Shown here in pieces: positions 43,401 through 55,179 of a DNA stretch of 64,000 nt. Below the pieces are notes generated by a model. It saw nothing but the letters and a program-made list of their open reading frames with translations. It was not told the DNA's origin and ran no database searches. The DNA is taken from assembly GCA_001692895.1 (NCBI GenBank), contig KV748202.1:620001-684000 (forward strand), given 5' to 3'. The position numbers and the translations under genes are program-made. Source of the stretch: Cenococcum geophilum 1.58. Lineage: Eukaryota > Ascomycota > Dothideomycetes > Gloniales > Gloniaceae. The number at the start of each line of letters is the position of its first letter. Within the stretch, counting starts at the first letter, position 1.

Positions 43401-46300
43401 GTATTTAAAGATAATTAAAGGCGGCGATAATATTAAGCTTAGTATAAATTTTAGCTTAGCTAAGCCGCTTAAGGGTCTCCCGTATAAGCGGTACTAGGTA
43501 TTAGTTTTTAATTATAATAGCGTTAAGTCCTCTATAGTTAACGTAGAATTAAATACCTCTTCCTAGCTTCTTAGCGAGAAGGATAGGGGCAGCTGTTAGT
43601 AATATACTAGGACAAATAAACCCTTTATTAAGGTGCTTGTTAATATACTTTTTTATAACTAAAAGTTCGTTTTTTAATATTAAGTAGGGTCTCTTATAAG
43701 GTAGCGTTTTTCCTTATTTAATATTAATAGTATAGTTATTAGGTCGATATAGGGGGAGTATATTTACGCCCTTTTGTAAGTATATATTAATAAAGTTATA
43801 GTACCTCTTAGGGAGGAGCTTACGGAGTTCTTTATTAGTAAGTCCTTTTTTAAGTTTTATAAAATTCTTAAAGTTTAAAGGTAAAAGTTTATAGAGTTTT
43901 ATAGGGGCGTCGTCTTCTAGAAGGTTAACTATGTCTATTTTATTACTATAGAGGATATAGTTTTATTCTTTATTAAGCTTATATAGTTATAATTAGGAAG
44001 CTATAGCAATGGTCTAGCCTTTCCTATATACTATACGGTAAAAGGCCGCAGCACTTACGTAGTAGTAGTTAGTTATAGGTGGGATAATAAGGGATTTCTT
44101 AGGTTAATATCCTAGTAAGTAAATAGAGACGGCTAGGCTATGTCCTAAGCAAGTTTCTCTATAGTATTTAGAGTTAAAGGTTACTTATCTCTTTTCCTAG
44201 TTAATAGTGGGGTTATATTATTTAAGCTAGCTTATTTTAAGAATAATAGGGTAGTTAGTAAGTAGTATAATATAGGCCTAGAGCTCTTCCTGGTGCCTAT
44301 TTATATCTAAGTAAAGTTATACTATATAGGTAATCTTCTATACGGTATAACTACTATTAGCGAGTTGTAGGGCGCGGGCTTTAATAAGGGGTAAGGTAGG
44401 TAGGTTATAAGTACGTATAAGTTAGGTATCTATAAATTAGTTAGTAGCTCTATAGTTAATTATAAAACGGCTTTTATATTATTTTATAATAGTAGTTCCT
44501 ATTATAGGTAAAACTATTTATTTCCGTTTATTTATCTTTACTAAGTTATCTATTAAGTAGGCCGATATATAGATCCCTCTATTATTAGGGCGTCCTAACC
44601 CATAACTTAGGGCTAGAATTTAGCGTTTTCCGTTTCCGTATCCGATTTTATTGCTATTACTACGTCTTTATCTTATATAGTAGTGGCATATAGTAACGTA
44701 TTTAGTATTTAGGGCATTAGGTTAAATATTAGGCGGCGGGTACTAAACCTAGCTATTAGGCAGTTTAGGTTATTATAATAATAGCCTTTTTAACGGTATT
44801 TATAGCAGCGTCCTAATTTTTAAAGTAGCTTGCGCTCTCTATCTAGGAGTTTTTATAAAAAGGTTAGTATAAAGAGGTTAATATTGGCTCTAGTGGCACC
44901 TAAGGTAGTAGGCGTTAGTGGTTTAGTATATATAGGTTTAGTAGGCCCAGAGGGCTTTTATAGAGAGGTCTTTAAGTAAAGGTTAGTAGTAATAATCTAA
45001 TTTAGTTGTTATTTAATCTTCTATAGGGCTGCTACTATCTTATAAATATCGTTATAGTTATAGCTAGCGGCTACGTAACTAAGGCAATAAGTAACTTTTT
45101 TAAGGAGATTCTCTTAGTCTTTAGTATTGTCTTAGGTAAGGGCTTTAGTATATTTCTGGAATTTAATATAGAACTTATTAAATAATTTAGTAAGGCTTAT
45201 CTTTAGGGTATATAGTTTAGCTCGGTTAGTAGCTAGTAGGTTATAGTTACAGTATATTAGGTTAAGATTATTAAGGACTTTTTAGTAAGACTACTACTTT
45301 TAGGGGCTACTAGTCTCCTATTCGGCGAAGAGTCTATTAAATAGTATACCCTTTATTCGCCCAATAATATAGCCAATCTTAGTATCTTCTATAGGAAAAA
45401 GGTAGGTACTCTAAGTTAGTTTCTTGCGGATTTATATCTTTTAGTAGCTATATTTCTTACAATTTCCTTAAAAGACTAGGGGATTAGGGTAGCATATATT
45501 AGATTCTATAGTGGCAGTTTAGGTCTAATTATTATAGCTTTTATTATCGCTGCTTTAGTAGGGGTTTCTATTAGGTAAAGCCGCTTAGCACTAACCCTCT
45601 ATTAAGTGTTAAGTAGGTAAAGTTACTAGAGGCGTAGAGACTTAGGTGGTATTGTATATAGTAAAAAGGTATCTAGTATTATTATAAATGTGCTCATTAA
45701 GCTAAGATTATAGGTATTTAATTATACCTTCTTTTTTAGTAACTGTAGCAATTAGTATAATCTTATTCTTCTTTAACTATTAAACGTTGCGTTTAAACAC
45801 GCGGAGGTTATCTTTAGTTTCTTAATATATATTATTAGCGAGCGCCTTATAAGCTTATAGGTCTTAGATAATATCACGATCTTAGGTAGTACGCATCTTA
45901 GCTTATATAAGCTTTAGGTAGTAGTTCTATAGAAGGCAATAGTATTTATTAGGGTCTTATACTACTATTTTTATAAACATCTTAGCGTTTTATATTTTGA
46001 TTTTAATAGGTAGTAGCCCTTTTATTTACTTATCCGTAGTTATATAGTTAATAAAAGATAAGACATTATTAGTGTTTATCTTCTTAGGGGTTAAGGCTAA
46101 TAAATTAAATTCTTTTAGGATTGGTTGGCGTTATAGGTTAAGTATAGGTATTAGATTATTCTTTAGGTTTAATATAGTAGCTAGTAAGAAATATTGTCTT
46201 ACTATTATGGGTTTCTTAAAAGTATAAAGTAAGGTAATTTATAAATACGCTACTTCTAGTAGCGCCTGCAGTATTATAAAGATGTAGAATTAGTTATAGG
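40450..46300 (-). pseudogene. Element B gag-pol (RIP-dead)
   Basis: Minus-strand order from right to left: Gag (about 46100-44850), a zinc knuckle near 44810-44770 (CYKYR*KGYYYNNLNC), protease near 44600, and RT near 43900-43100 with the intact catalytic box AYLDDILIYS at about 43245-43216. RNase H follows at about 42850-42400 (KAPILAYFILGQQL, then KYNYKIYNKELL) and integrase at about 42000-41100. Runs of N lie at 40875-40920. RT-RNaseH-integrase order makes it Ty3/gypsy, in a lineage distinct from element A. No intact frame. Confidence 0.85.
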
Positions 46301-46332
46301 CTAAGTATTAGTAGTAAAAAGGCGCAACGTAA

Positions 46333-46525
46333 TGTTATGGAATGTAGGTAGTGGCTACAGAGCGTATATATTTAAGGAGTCTACAAGACGTTGCGCGATC
46401 GATTGTAAGGGTCGAGGGCGTAAGGAGGTGATATACCTACGCGTAGCTGACATAAGCTGTACGCGAGGTGTACGCGAGAGCACGGGGCTCTCCTATGGAG
46501 GCCCCTGCGGTGGGGTTCCGTGACA
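46333..46525 (-). repeat. LTR of element B, nearly unmutated copy
   Basis: 193 bp beginning TGTTATGGAATGTAGGTAGT and ending TTCCGTGACA. On the coding strand it is the 5' LTR. It keeps normal GC content inside a RIP-saturated region. Confidence 0.92.
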
Positions 46526-46530
46526 CTACC

Positions 46531-48300
46531 TTAATATAAGTAAAGCAGAACTTCTGCTTTATAAACAGCTTTATAAGCTTATAATTATTAATAAGGTATT
46601 ATAAAATATTACTTATAGAGTATCTAACTGGTGCCTTTTAATTATACTCTTATAAGACGTAAGTTAACTACTTAAATAGAGTCTACCGAAAATCCTTTTA
46701 AAACTGCTTATACGTATTACAAGTATTATTAAAAAAAGGTATAGGAGGAGAGTAGAAAGCAGTTAATAAGGATAATATTAATGGGGGGGGGTGCGCTAAA
46801 GGCCTCTAAGTCTTTATATAAGGCCGCTAAGTGTTATAATAAGATTGTCTCTAATTAGTAAGATTAACCCCTAGTATATAGTAATTGTAGTCGTTTATAA
46901 AGGTAGGAATTGGCAACTTTTAATAATGGTGTTTCTAGACACCTTACGCGTTTATTTAGCAGAGCTAGTAGTAAAAGTAGGACGCCGTTAAGGGGTAATA
47001 ATAGATTTCTGGCCTGGTGGTAATATATAATATTAGTAGGAAATATTAGTAAGAAGCAAGGTATAACTCTTACTATTATTAACTATACTTATAAAAAGGA
47101 CGACTTAGGCGTTCTTTTAAGCAAATTTTATTACTTTTAAGTCCTTTAAGGTAGTTCTGTATAGAACACCCTATAGTAGCTAAGCTATATAGTAGAGCTT
47201 AAGATAAGAGAGTCTCTTATTAATTTACTTAGTAGGAATCTTCTTTCTACTCCCTCTAGCATTAATTAAGATATTACCTTTAAAGTTACCTAACTCCTTA
47301 CATTTTATTTTAGTTATTTAAATAGTGCCTATACCTCTAGTTCCTTCTTTATAAAGCCTAATAAGAAGTTTAACGCTTATAAATAGGTTATTAAGCTAAA
47401 TAATATAATGCCTAGGGGGGTAGAGAGGCTTATTTATATCTATATTATATTAAAAGAGTAAATTAAGTATAACTATTTATATCTTTAAAAAGCCTTTCTC
47501 CTTTATAAATATAGTATTAAGATCTACTAGGCCCTTTTTATTACCTTTAGTATACTATAGCTAATTAAGAATATAACCCTTATTAGCTAACACCCAAATT
47601 TTAAAGCCTTTAAGTATTAGTTTTAATAAAATATTAATAATTTTAGGGGCGTGTCCTATAAAGTGTTATATTGTCTTATTAACTATAAAATAAGTTTTAG
47701 GGGTATAGAGCTTATAATACCTTAATTAGAGATATTTAGAAAGGTTATTAACTCTATTAAATATAGTATATAGTATTAAATCTTTCTTTAGCTAAGGATC
47801 CGTATACCTAAAGTAGCGATTAAGTTACTAAAATCTTATAAGGCTTATATAGTTTTTAACTATATAGTCTATACTAGCTAGCTTTAAATTACCCTAGTAG
47901 TCCTTAATAGTAGATTCTACGGTAATGCCTATATAAATTAGTATACTAAAGTAGGCGTATAATTCTTACCTATTTATTAGTTTCTATAGGCGTATATACT
48001 TAGCTTCCTCTAGAGAATAAAGCTCCGTATATTTATTTATCCACTCTATAAGCTTATTTATTATTATATTAGTAAAAAAGAGCTTAAATATAGTAAAGGG
48101 GTCGTGTAGATTAAGGTTAGAAGGAAGATTTAGGGTGTTATAGTTGTTAAAATCCTTAATATATAGAGTCTTAAAGGGGGCAACGGCTACGGCTATGGGG
48201 GGGGGGTCTTTTACTTTCTAAGTTGGTGGAATAAAGTCTATATTATTAGAAGTATAATTAGAAGGCATAGTTAATTAATATAGATTAATTAAATTTATAT
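46531..48300 (-). pseudogene. PiggyBac transposase (copy 2), N-terminal and catalytic part
   Basis: Collinear with copy 1 (52500-54245). The minus-strand reading gives the DDE_Tnp_1_7 N-terminal region (GITIESSIKDYWG-like), then IPKGFKIWVLANKG and the late catalytic block (YNHYMLGVN-like, RIP-altered). It ends at the element B junction within the cysteine-rich tail. The last segment lies at 39832-40184 on the other side of element B and contains the zinc-finger end (about 40040-40075) and 3' UTR. Dead by RIP stops. Confidence 0.82.
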
Positions 48301-48470
48301 AGGTAATACGCATACTTCTAATTTTAGTGTTTTAATATTCAACGCACGGTCTAACTCTTATAGGACACCACTAGCGGAAGGGATATATTAGTAAATTAAG
48401 TTAATCTATAGTAATAGGAAAGGGTAAGAGAAGGAGGGAAGGAAGAAGGTATATTATATTATATAAAAAA

Positions 48471-48565
48471 TAGTATGTTAATTGGTGTATTAAATTGTCA
48501 ATGCGCTACAGGGGGCCCCTACTACAGACGCCACATTTACAAAAGCTAGGCCAAATACCATAGTA
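48471..48565. mobile_element. Degraded short MITE related to 10428-10647
   Basis: Inverted ends TAGTATG... and ...ACCATAGTA with inner motifs (GTCAATGCGCTACAGGGGG and its partial inverse) match the arms of the 10428-10647 element but lack most of its loop. Confidence 0.55.
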
Positions 48566-49984
48566 TGCCAATAGAGAACCGCGGCGCGCCTGGCGTCAAA
48601 TCAAATATTAAGGACGTGGAGGAGATTTGACCTCAGGTCCACGCCACGCTAATCCAAATAGATTACCGTGTGCACGGCGTTATAGATGGCAAGAAGAGTC
48701 CAAAAACATAACAATTCGACCTTATATAACTATAACTTGCTTAGCCTTATTAATGCTCAAAAGAATAGGAAAAAGTATTTAATATATTTTAAAGGTGCGA
48801 ATTTAAGGAAAGCCAATAAGTATAGAAAAGTATGGAATGCGGTTTAGCAGCTATGGCCGCTTACTTAAATTAGGCTTCTTTCTAGCAAGGTACTCGCCTC
48901 GATATTGGTCAGATCGGCCTTTACTAACATTAACATCCGACGACCACAATGTCGCAATGACCATTAAATGTCGCTTCAACACCCAGGATCGGGGCATTTT
49001 TGACAACGGTTATAAGAGCCGTCGTAGTAGGCTGTCCTATGGTAACATTGCGTCGGCTAGTTATAAGATCTACACTAACGCAAGACTTTCTTAATGCGCC
49101 TCTCGCACTGTTCAAGCCGTAGCCTTATTGGAAGACAATTTATTAGCCTCGTGCCACTTATTGTCGCCTTCAAGACTCAGATCACTTAGAAATATTCTAC
49201 AGTTCTATCCCGCCGGCCGTCCTAAAGTACCCCAATACCACAGTCTCCTTGCAACGCGCAGCCACTCCTAGCCCTAAAATAGATGCAGAACGGCGTACTC
49301 ACACGCCCATTCTGCCTGATTTGTTAAGCTCGCTTACACCTTTTATTACTATGGCTTTCAGGAGCCCAACTGTCTCAAAGCCCTACACCAAATTTCTCCA
49401 CTTCCGGCACAGCCTGGCTCAGCTTAAGCAGCTAAATAACATGGATATCGCTAAATATTTCTCCTTAAAGAGAAGGTGCTCAGTTCTTCGAACCCACAAA
49501 ATGTAATAGCACGGTGCAAGAGATTGCGTTATCCCGTGTGGGCTATTCTGCAACCGGATTGGTTAGTTATTACCCACACGGATGGCACTTAAGTGGTCCG
49601 GTCAGCACTAGCGGGTATAAATCAAACTATGGTAGGAACTGGCACGAAATGCGGTACGTTTAAGGTATTTTTAGTCGCTTCTTCCCCATATAAAGGTGCT
49701 GCGCCACAATAAGTGTCGGACGGACAAGTCACTCATAAGAACTCTGTCGATTAAAGCTGGCTCTAGAAGCTCTCTATATACATAAGGAAGGGGTAGTAGT
49801 TAGTGACCGTGTCAATGACCGAGTCGATGACCGAGTCAAAGGGTAGGTAAGATGACAAGAAACAGGGTAGTGAGTTATAAGGTGGTACCGACAGTGACTT
49901 CAACAGTCGACAATAAGTAAGTAAGTGTCGATGGGATTCCCTGTGACGGTATAGTGACACGACAGGTCTCTATAAACAACATAC
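48566..49984. other. Low-RIP spacer inside the transposon block, no gene recognised
   Basis: Composition is near normal for 1.4 kb. Open frames at 48837-49094 (+), 48930-49115 (-) and 49249-49506 (+) show no domain. A small inverted pair (CCGTGTGGG at 49534; CCCACACGG at 49572) and short GACCGAGTC repeats near 49805-49838 occur. It may be unique host sequence or an eroded gene. Confidence 0.45.
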
Positions 49985-50289
49985 CTATTATGGGGCTTCG
50001 AGTCAGGAAACAGTGATCTATTTAGATTGGCGCCTATTTAGAGCGGCCGGCTAGCGGCTCTTTGCATTAGCTATAGATCCGCCGATTTTATAGCCAGCAT
50101 GGCGTGGATTTAAGGCTGTGGAGCGCTTAGAGCGCCGGATCTATACCCAATTTAAGGAGGAGGCTAAGGAGGAAGGAGCGGTAAGTTGTTAAAGCGTATA
50201 AGGAAGCCAATCGGATGCTTCTATAATAACTTAACCACCTATAGTATAAGTAGTTACCATAGAATTTAGGGGCTCTGGTTATTCCCCTA

Positions 50290-52392
50290 CCACTATTATT
50301 GCTTACCTTAATCTATATTAACTTTTTAACGTTTTTAATCGCGATATAGCAGGTATTTCCTTCGCGATTAGGCCTACCTACTAATAACATTATTCTTAGC
50401 CCAAAATCCATTAATTTAAAAGCCGACGATTTAAAGAAATTTAATAAGTTTAAGCTCTATAGTAAGCAATATATTTAATATAAAGCTTTAATAAAGAAGC
50501 TAAAGGCTACTAAGTAAAGGACCTCGCCAATATAGAAGTGGGGTAAGGATATTATCTTATAAGGAGCCACCGAATCTACTACCTTCTTCTACTACTAGCT
50601 TTATAAGAAGTAGAGCTAAAGGTAAAAGCTAATATATATTAAAAGGAAGGTATATAGCTTTAGATTATCTATAAGGCGACTATAATATAAATAGATCTAC
50701 TAGTAAGCTTAAATAGAGGCTTCCTTCTAAGTCAAATTAGCTAATAATTAATAAGTATCCGGTATAGTAATCGCTTAAACTTAATTATAACTTTAAGAAC
50801 TTTAAACGGCTTCTAATTTAGTAGATTATTTGCTATTATATTACCTTCTTTTAATTTAAGAATAAGTATTTCTGTTAACTCCTTAACTTCCTATACTTAG
50901 GCCTTAAGAGGTTGCTTCTAAAGGCAGTAAATATAATTTATAGTTAGGTAGTATAAGAATATAAGAATTAGAAGGCATAATTAAGGAGAGAGCTTAAGGA
51001 AGCTTAAAGCGCGATATTAATATCCTTTAACTTATAGACGTTACTAATTTTATTAATAAGAGAGGGAGGCGTTAGTAGGCTGTTTTAGGCCTTTAAGAGG
51101 TGCTTAGTAAGCATAGTAGTAAAAACTAAGCAGCCGTACTTATCGTGTTATTTAAGGAGTACGATATCTATAGAAATATTAGGTATTTTATAGCTAATAA
51201 TACGGAGTTAAATAATACGTGTATTAAAGCAATCCTTTAAGCTCTTTATTTAAATATATTAGTAAAGAAATAAAAGGCCCGTTAACTACGTTACTTTAGT
51301 TATATTACTAACCTCTATACCTAGGCCTTTATTATAAGAAAGGATTTAGAAAAGATTTATAAGGTACTAGCTACTACCTATTATAACCTTAACTTTAATA
51401 AAGTAGAAAAGCTTTAGAGAAAGCGCAGAGCAGTTAGATTGCTTTATAATATTATCTATTTTATTAGGTAAACACCCTAGTATTACGGCATCTTTAGGAG
51501 GATTTAATTAGGAGGCTTATTAGCTAAATTTAATAGCTTAGAAGTAAGTATTAAGATTTTATATAAATATTTAGTGTTAAGATTTAAGCTTTAATTTTCC
51601 TTCTAACGTTATAAGTTAAGGATTTAATTAGCTTAGTCTTAGATTTTCTATTTACTAGTAGAAAATTACATAGGAAATCTCTACTAGTCGCAATATTTTC
51701 TACCAGTTATAATATTTAATTTAACTCTTAAATTAATACTAATCTTTTATAGGCTTATTTAAAATAACTAAATATAATAGAACTCTCTCTTTATAGCTAT
51801 TACTCGCTTCCTAAATTATAAAGGACGTATCTAATAGTTCTGCTATAACTATATTTCCTCCTCTAGCTTAAAGCCTCTCTTAAAGGATAATATACTTTAA
51901 AATTACTACTAGAAGGAGCTTAAGTATCTATATAATTATTTAGAGACTTTTTATAAGGCTATACTTATAGTAGAAGGCAATTATACTAGGCTTGCTAACT
52001 ACTTTTAAACGCTTAATTAGCCGTTAAATTAGCTTAATTTTACTAAATAGAAGTTTTTTAAGCTCTTTACTAAAATATAAAAGGTTAATTGCGTAGAGTT
52101 ATAGAGTTATAAGTACTTAGCTAGCTGCTTAAAGGTAGCTTAGGTAAAGTATAAGAAATACTATAAGAAAGCTAATAATACTGCAGCTTACTATATAGAC
52201 ATTATCCTTAATCTAACGCTTAAGATACTATAGTTTAAGCAGTAATAGAAGGATAAAGCTTAGAAAGATAAGTGGATTATTATAATTAAGGCTTCTATAA
52301 GAGAGCTTTAGCTTAAATACAAAGGTAACTACGTTTCTACTTTATTAAATCTATCTAGGAGAGCTTCTTTAGAGTTATAAGGCAAGAAGATC
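50290..52392 (+). pseudogene. hAT-family transposase relic 1, 5' part
   Basis: The reading with RIP stops contains YNFKNFKRLLI, LRRELKEAQSA-like, and ILISFNLWT-like sequence. YFIANNTELNNTCIKA at about 51184-51235 is the ADNAESND block with Asp codons mutated to Asn. KVEKL*RKRRAVRLLYNII, ELKYLYNYLE and DIILNLTLKI follow. This order is that of fungal hAT (Ac-like) transposases. It breaks at 52392 where PiggyBac copy 1 begins and resumes at 54621. Confidence 0.78.
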
Positions 52393-54620
52393 TATCCCTT
52401 CCCCTAGTGACGCCCTATAAGAGTTAGACCGTATATAGAGTAACAAAACTCTAGAATTAAAAGTACGCGTATAATCTATATAGATTTAACTAATTATATT
52501 AATTAACTATACTTACTAATTATACTTCTAATAATATAGACTTTATTTCACCGACTTAATATTTAATTCTACTAACTTAGAAGGTAAAAGAACCCCCCTT
52601 ATAGCCGTGGCCGTTACTATCCTTTAAGCCTCTATATATTAAGGATTTTAATAACTATAACACCCTAAATCTTCCTCCTAATCTTAGTATATATAACCCC
52701 TTTACTATATTTACGCTCTTCTTTACTAATAAGATAATAGATAAGCTTACGGAGTAGATAAATAAATATGCGGAGTTTTATCCTATAGAGGAAGCTAAGC
52801 TTATATGCCTGTAGAAACTAATATATAGGCAAAAATTATATGCATACTTTAGTATGCTAATTTATATAGGTATTACTATAGAATCTTCTATTAAGGATTA
52901 CTGGGGCAATTTAGAGCTAGCTAGCGCTAGCTATATAGTTAAAAACTATATAAGCCTTATAAGATTCTAGCAACTTAATTACTACTTTAAGTATACGGAT
53001 CCTTAGCTAAAAAAAGACTCTACTCTATAAACTATATTTAATAGAGTTAATAACCTTTCTAAACACCTCTAATTAAGCTATTATAGGCTTTATAACCCTA
53101 GAACTTATTTTACGGTTAATAAGATAATATAACGCTTTATAGGACGCGCCCTAGAAATTATTAATATTCTATTAAAACTAATACCTAAAGGCTTTAAGAT
53201 TTGGGTGTTGGCTAATAAGGGCTATATACTTAATTAGTTGTACCACACTAAAGGTAATAAAAAGAGCCTAGTAGATCTTAATACGACGTTTATAAAGAAG
53301 GAAGGCTTTTTAAAAACGTAGGCAGTTATATTTAATCTACTTATTTAGCGCAATCTAAATATAAATAAGCCTCTTTATTCTCTAGGGCGTTATATTATCT
53401 AGCTTAATAATCTATTTATAAGTATTAAACTCCTTATAAGGCTTTGCGGATTAGGAATTAGAGGTATAGGCACTATTTAAATAACTAAAATAAAGTGTAA
53501 GGAGTTAGGTAACTTTAAAGGTAATATCTTAATTAACTCCGGAGGGAGTAAGAAGAAGATTCCTACTAAGCAAATTAATAAGAGACTCTCTTACCTTAAG
53601 CTCCACTATACAGCTCAGCTACCGTACGGTGTACTGTATGGAGCTACCTCAAAGGACTCAAACGTAATGGAATTTGCTTGGAAGGACGCTTAAGTCGTCC
53701 TCTTTGTGAGTACAGTTAACGACAGTAAGAAATCCACCTTGCTTCTCAATTACTTTCCCGCTGACGTCATACATCGCAATAGGACAGAAATCTATTATTA
53801 CCTCTTAGAGGCGTCCCGCTCTTACTAGCAGCTCTACTAAACAAACGCGCAAGGTGTTCGGTAATGCCGTCGTCAAAGACTTGCCAATTCCCACCTTTAT
53901 AAACGACTATAATCACTACATGCTAGGGGTTAATCTTACCGACCAGAGACGATCTTATTACAATACTCAGCGGCCTTATATAAAGACTTGGAAGCCTCTC
54001 TGGCACTTCCTAATTAACGTCATCATTGTCAATTGCTATCTACTCTTCTCCTACTATTCCTCCTCTAATTATCATCGCGATACACATAAGCAGTTTCGGA
54101 AGGATCTTCGGCAGGCTCTTTTTGAGAAGTCAGCTCGCCTCCCACGAGAGTATAATCAGAAGGCGCCAGTCAGATACTCTACAAGTGATATTTTGTGGTA
54201 TCCTGTCGACAACCATAAGCTTGTAAAGCTGTTTACAAAGCAGAAGTCCTGCTTTGCTTGTATTGAGGCAGGAAGGAAGACTCGGGCGCAGCATAGAAGA
54301 CGTAGGAAGGCTCTCTTAGAGCTCTCACCAAATACAACTCATAAGGCTCGTAATAGTAAGAGTTGGAAGAGGCCTTGCAAAGCTCCGAGGACTACATTCG
54401 GCTGCTCTGTTTGCCAAATTCCATTCTGTAGAAAGGATAAGTGTTGGCTACCTCATCTTGAGCGACTCAACTCCGAAGATTAAGTGTATATAGCAATTGT
54501 ATATAGAAATCAGCAGATTCTACGACCTCGTAGCTCTCATCACGGAGCCTTGATACTATTGATTCTATTGGCTGGCTCTTATCGATAATAGTAGGACGAA
54601 ATGCACCAGGGGAAGGGATA
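52393..54620 (+). mobile_element. PiggyBac-type transposon copy 1, inserted in hAT relic 1
   Basis: The ends TATCCCTTCCCCTAGTG (52393) and CACCAGGGGAAGGGATA (54620) are inverted repeats. The 2228-bp element interrupts the hAT transposase, which resumes after it. The left 1.2 kb are RIP-saturated, but from about 53600 to 54620 the sequence is essentially unmutated. Confidence 0.87.
52580..54483 (+). pseudogene. PiggyBac transposase (copy 1), intact-looking C-terminus
   Basis: The left part reads PFTIFTLFFTNKIIDKL, then IGITIESSIKDYWGNLE and IPKGFKIWVLANKGYIL, with RIP stops. From 53600 the frame is nearly clean (GATSKDSNVMEFAWKDA, STVNDSKKS) with one frameshift near 53810-53825. An open frame from 53854 encodes 209 residues. 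It holds the last catalytic block (FINDYNHYMLGVNLTDQ), an aromatic helix (KTWKPLWHFLINV) and a C-terminal cysteine-rich zinc domain (CFACIEAGRK, then GCSVCQIPFCRKDKCWLPH). The PiggyBac family uses three aspartates for seamless cut-and-paste. The enzyme is dead because its N-terminal half is destroyed. Confidence 0.85.
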
Positions 54621-54970
54621 CCTCTGCCTAAGCTTATAAACGTCTTAAAGTCTCTAATTAAGTAGAGCCCTCTTAACCACCGCTAAAGGATTATCTATAA
54701 GAATATTTAGAAACTAATTATAAGCCTATAAGCGAGAGTAAATACTTTAACGTTATATAATACTAGATAGATCGCTCTAAGAGCCAACTAAATCTCACTC
54801 GCTTTGCCCTTAATATTCTTACGGTGCCTCCTATATTAGATAAGTATAAGCGGCTATTTAGCAGCTGTAAAATTCTATTAGAGGATTGTCGCTTATAATT
54901 ATAAATAGATATAATTAAGGCAAATAAGTGTCTTTGGTACTCTTACGGGCAGAGTCTATTTGGACTGGAC
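54621..54970 (+). pseudogene. hAT transposase relic 1, C-terminal part
   Basis: Continuation of 50290-52392. It reads LTRFALNILTVPPILDKYKR, then LFSSCKILLEDCRL and IDIIKANKCLWYSYG. This is the hAT dimerisation region (usually SRxFSxxxxxxxxxRxxLxP). RIP-type stops are moderate. Confidence 0.82.
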
Positions 54971-55130
54971 TGGACTAGATCTAGGCTCAAATCCAGTCCA
55001 CACCAGTTCTATTGCGATTTGGCTCCAGGAGCGCCATACAATCTATATACTATTTATAGTAAGTCTTAGCATCCTTTGGTGTTGCAGTAGGAAGTTATAT
55101 AAAGTACTAAATTTGGCCTAAATTGTTTAT
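54960..55130. other. Junction between two hAT relics
   Basis: A short palindromic segment (TTGGACTGGACTGGA at 54959, then TCCAGTCCA at 54991) with normal composition. No gene. Confidence 0.4.
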
Positions 55131-55179
55131 ATTACTCCTTATATATTACTCCTTAAAGGCCTTAATCGTCTTAAATGCG

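Larger units (their letters stand above)
40185..46525 (-). mobile_element. Ty3/gypsy element B (minus), TSD CTACC
   Basis: 193-bp LTRs at 40185-40377 and 46333-46525 (TGTTATGGAATG...CCGTGACA on the plus strand) bound a 6341-bp element. CTACC flanks both sides (40180-40184 and 46526-46530), a perfect 5-bp duplication. The flanks join into the PiggyBac transposase, proving the nested insertion. The left LTR is RIP-mutated and the right LTR is much less so. Confidence 0.95.
39832..48385 (-). mobile_element. PiggyBac-type transposon copy 2 (minus), interrupted by element B
   Basis: The ends are TATCCCTTCCGCTAGT at 39832 and its inverted copy (ACTAGCGGAAGGGATA) at 48385. Removing element B and one 5-bp duplication leaves 2208 bp, matching the 2228 bp of copy 1. 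No TTAA duplication is visible at the present ends. RIP damage is uniform. Confidence 0.85.

Noticed and set aside
53854-54483. The 209-codon frame as an independent gene
   Set aside because: It is the C-terminal part of the PiggyBac transposase, collinear with copy 2. The upstream part of the same protein is present with stops and a frameshift.
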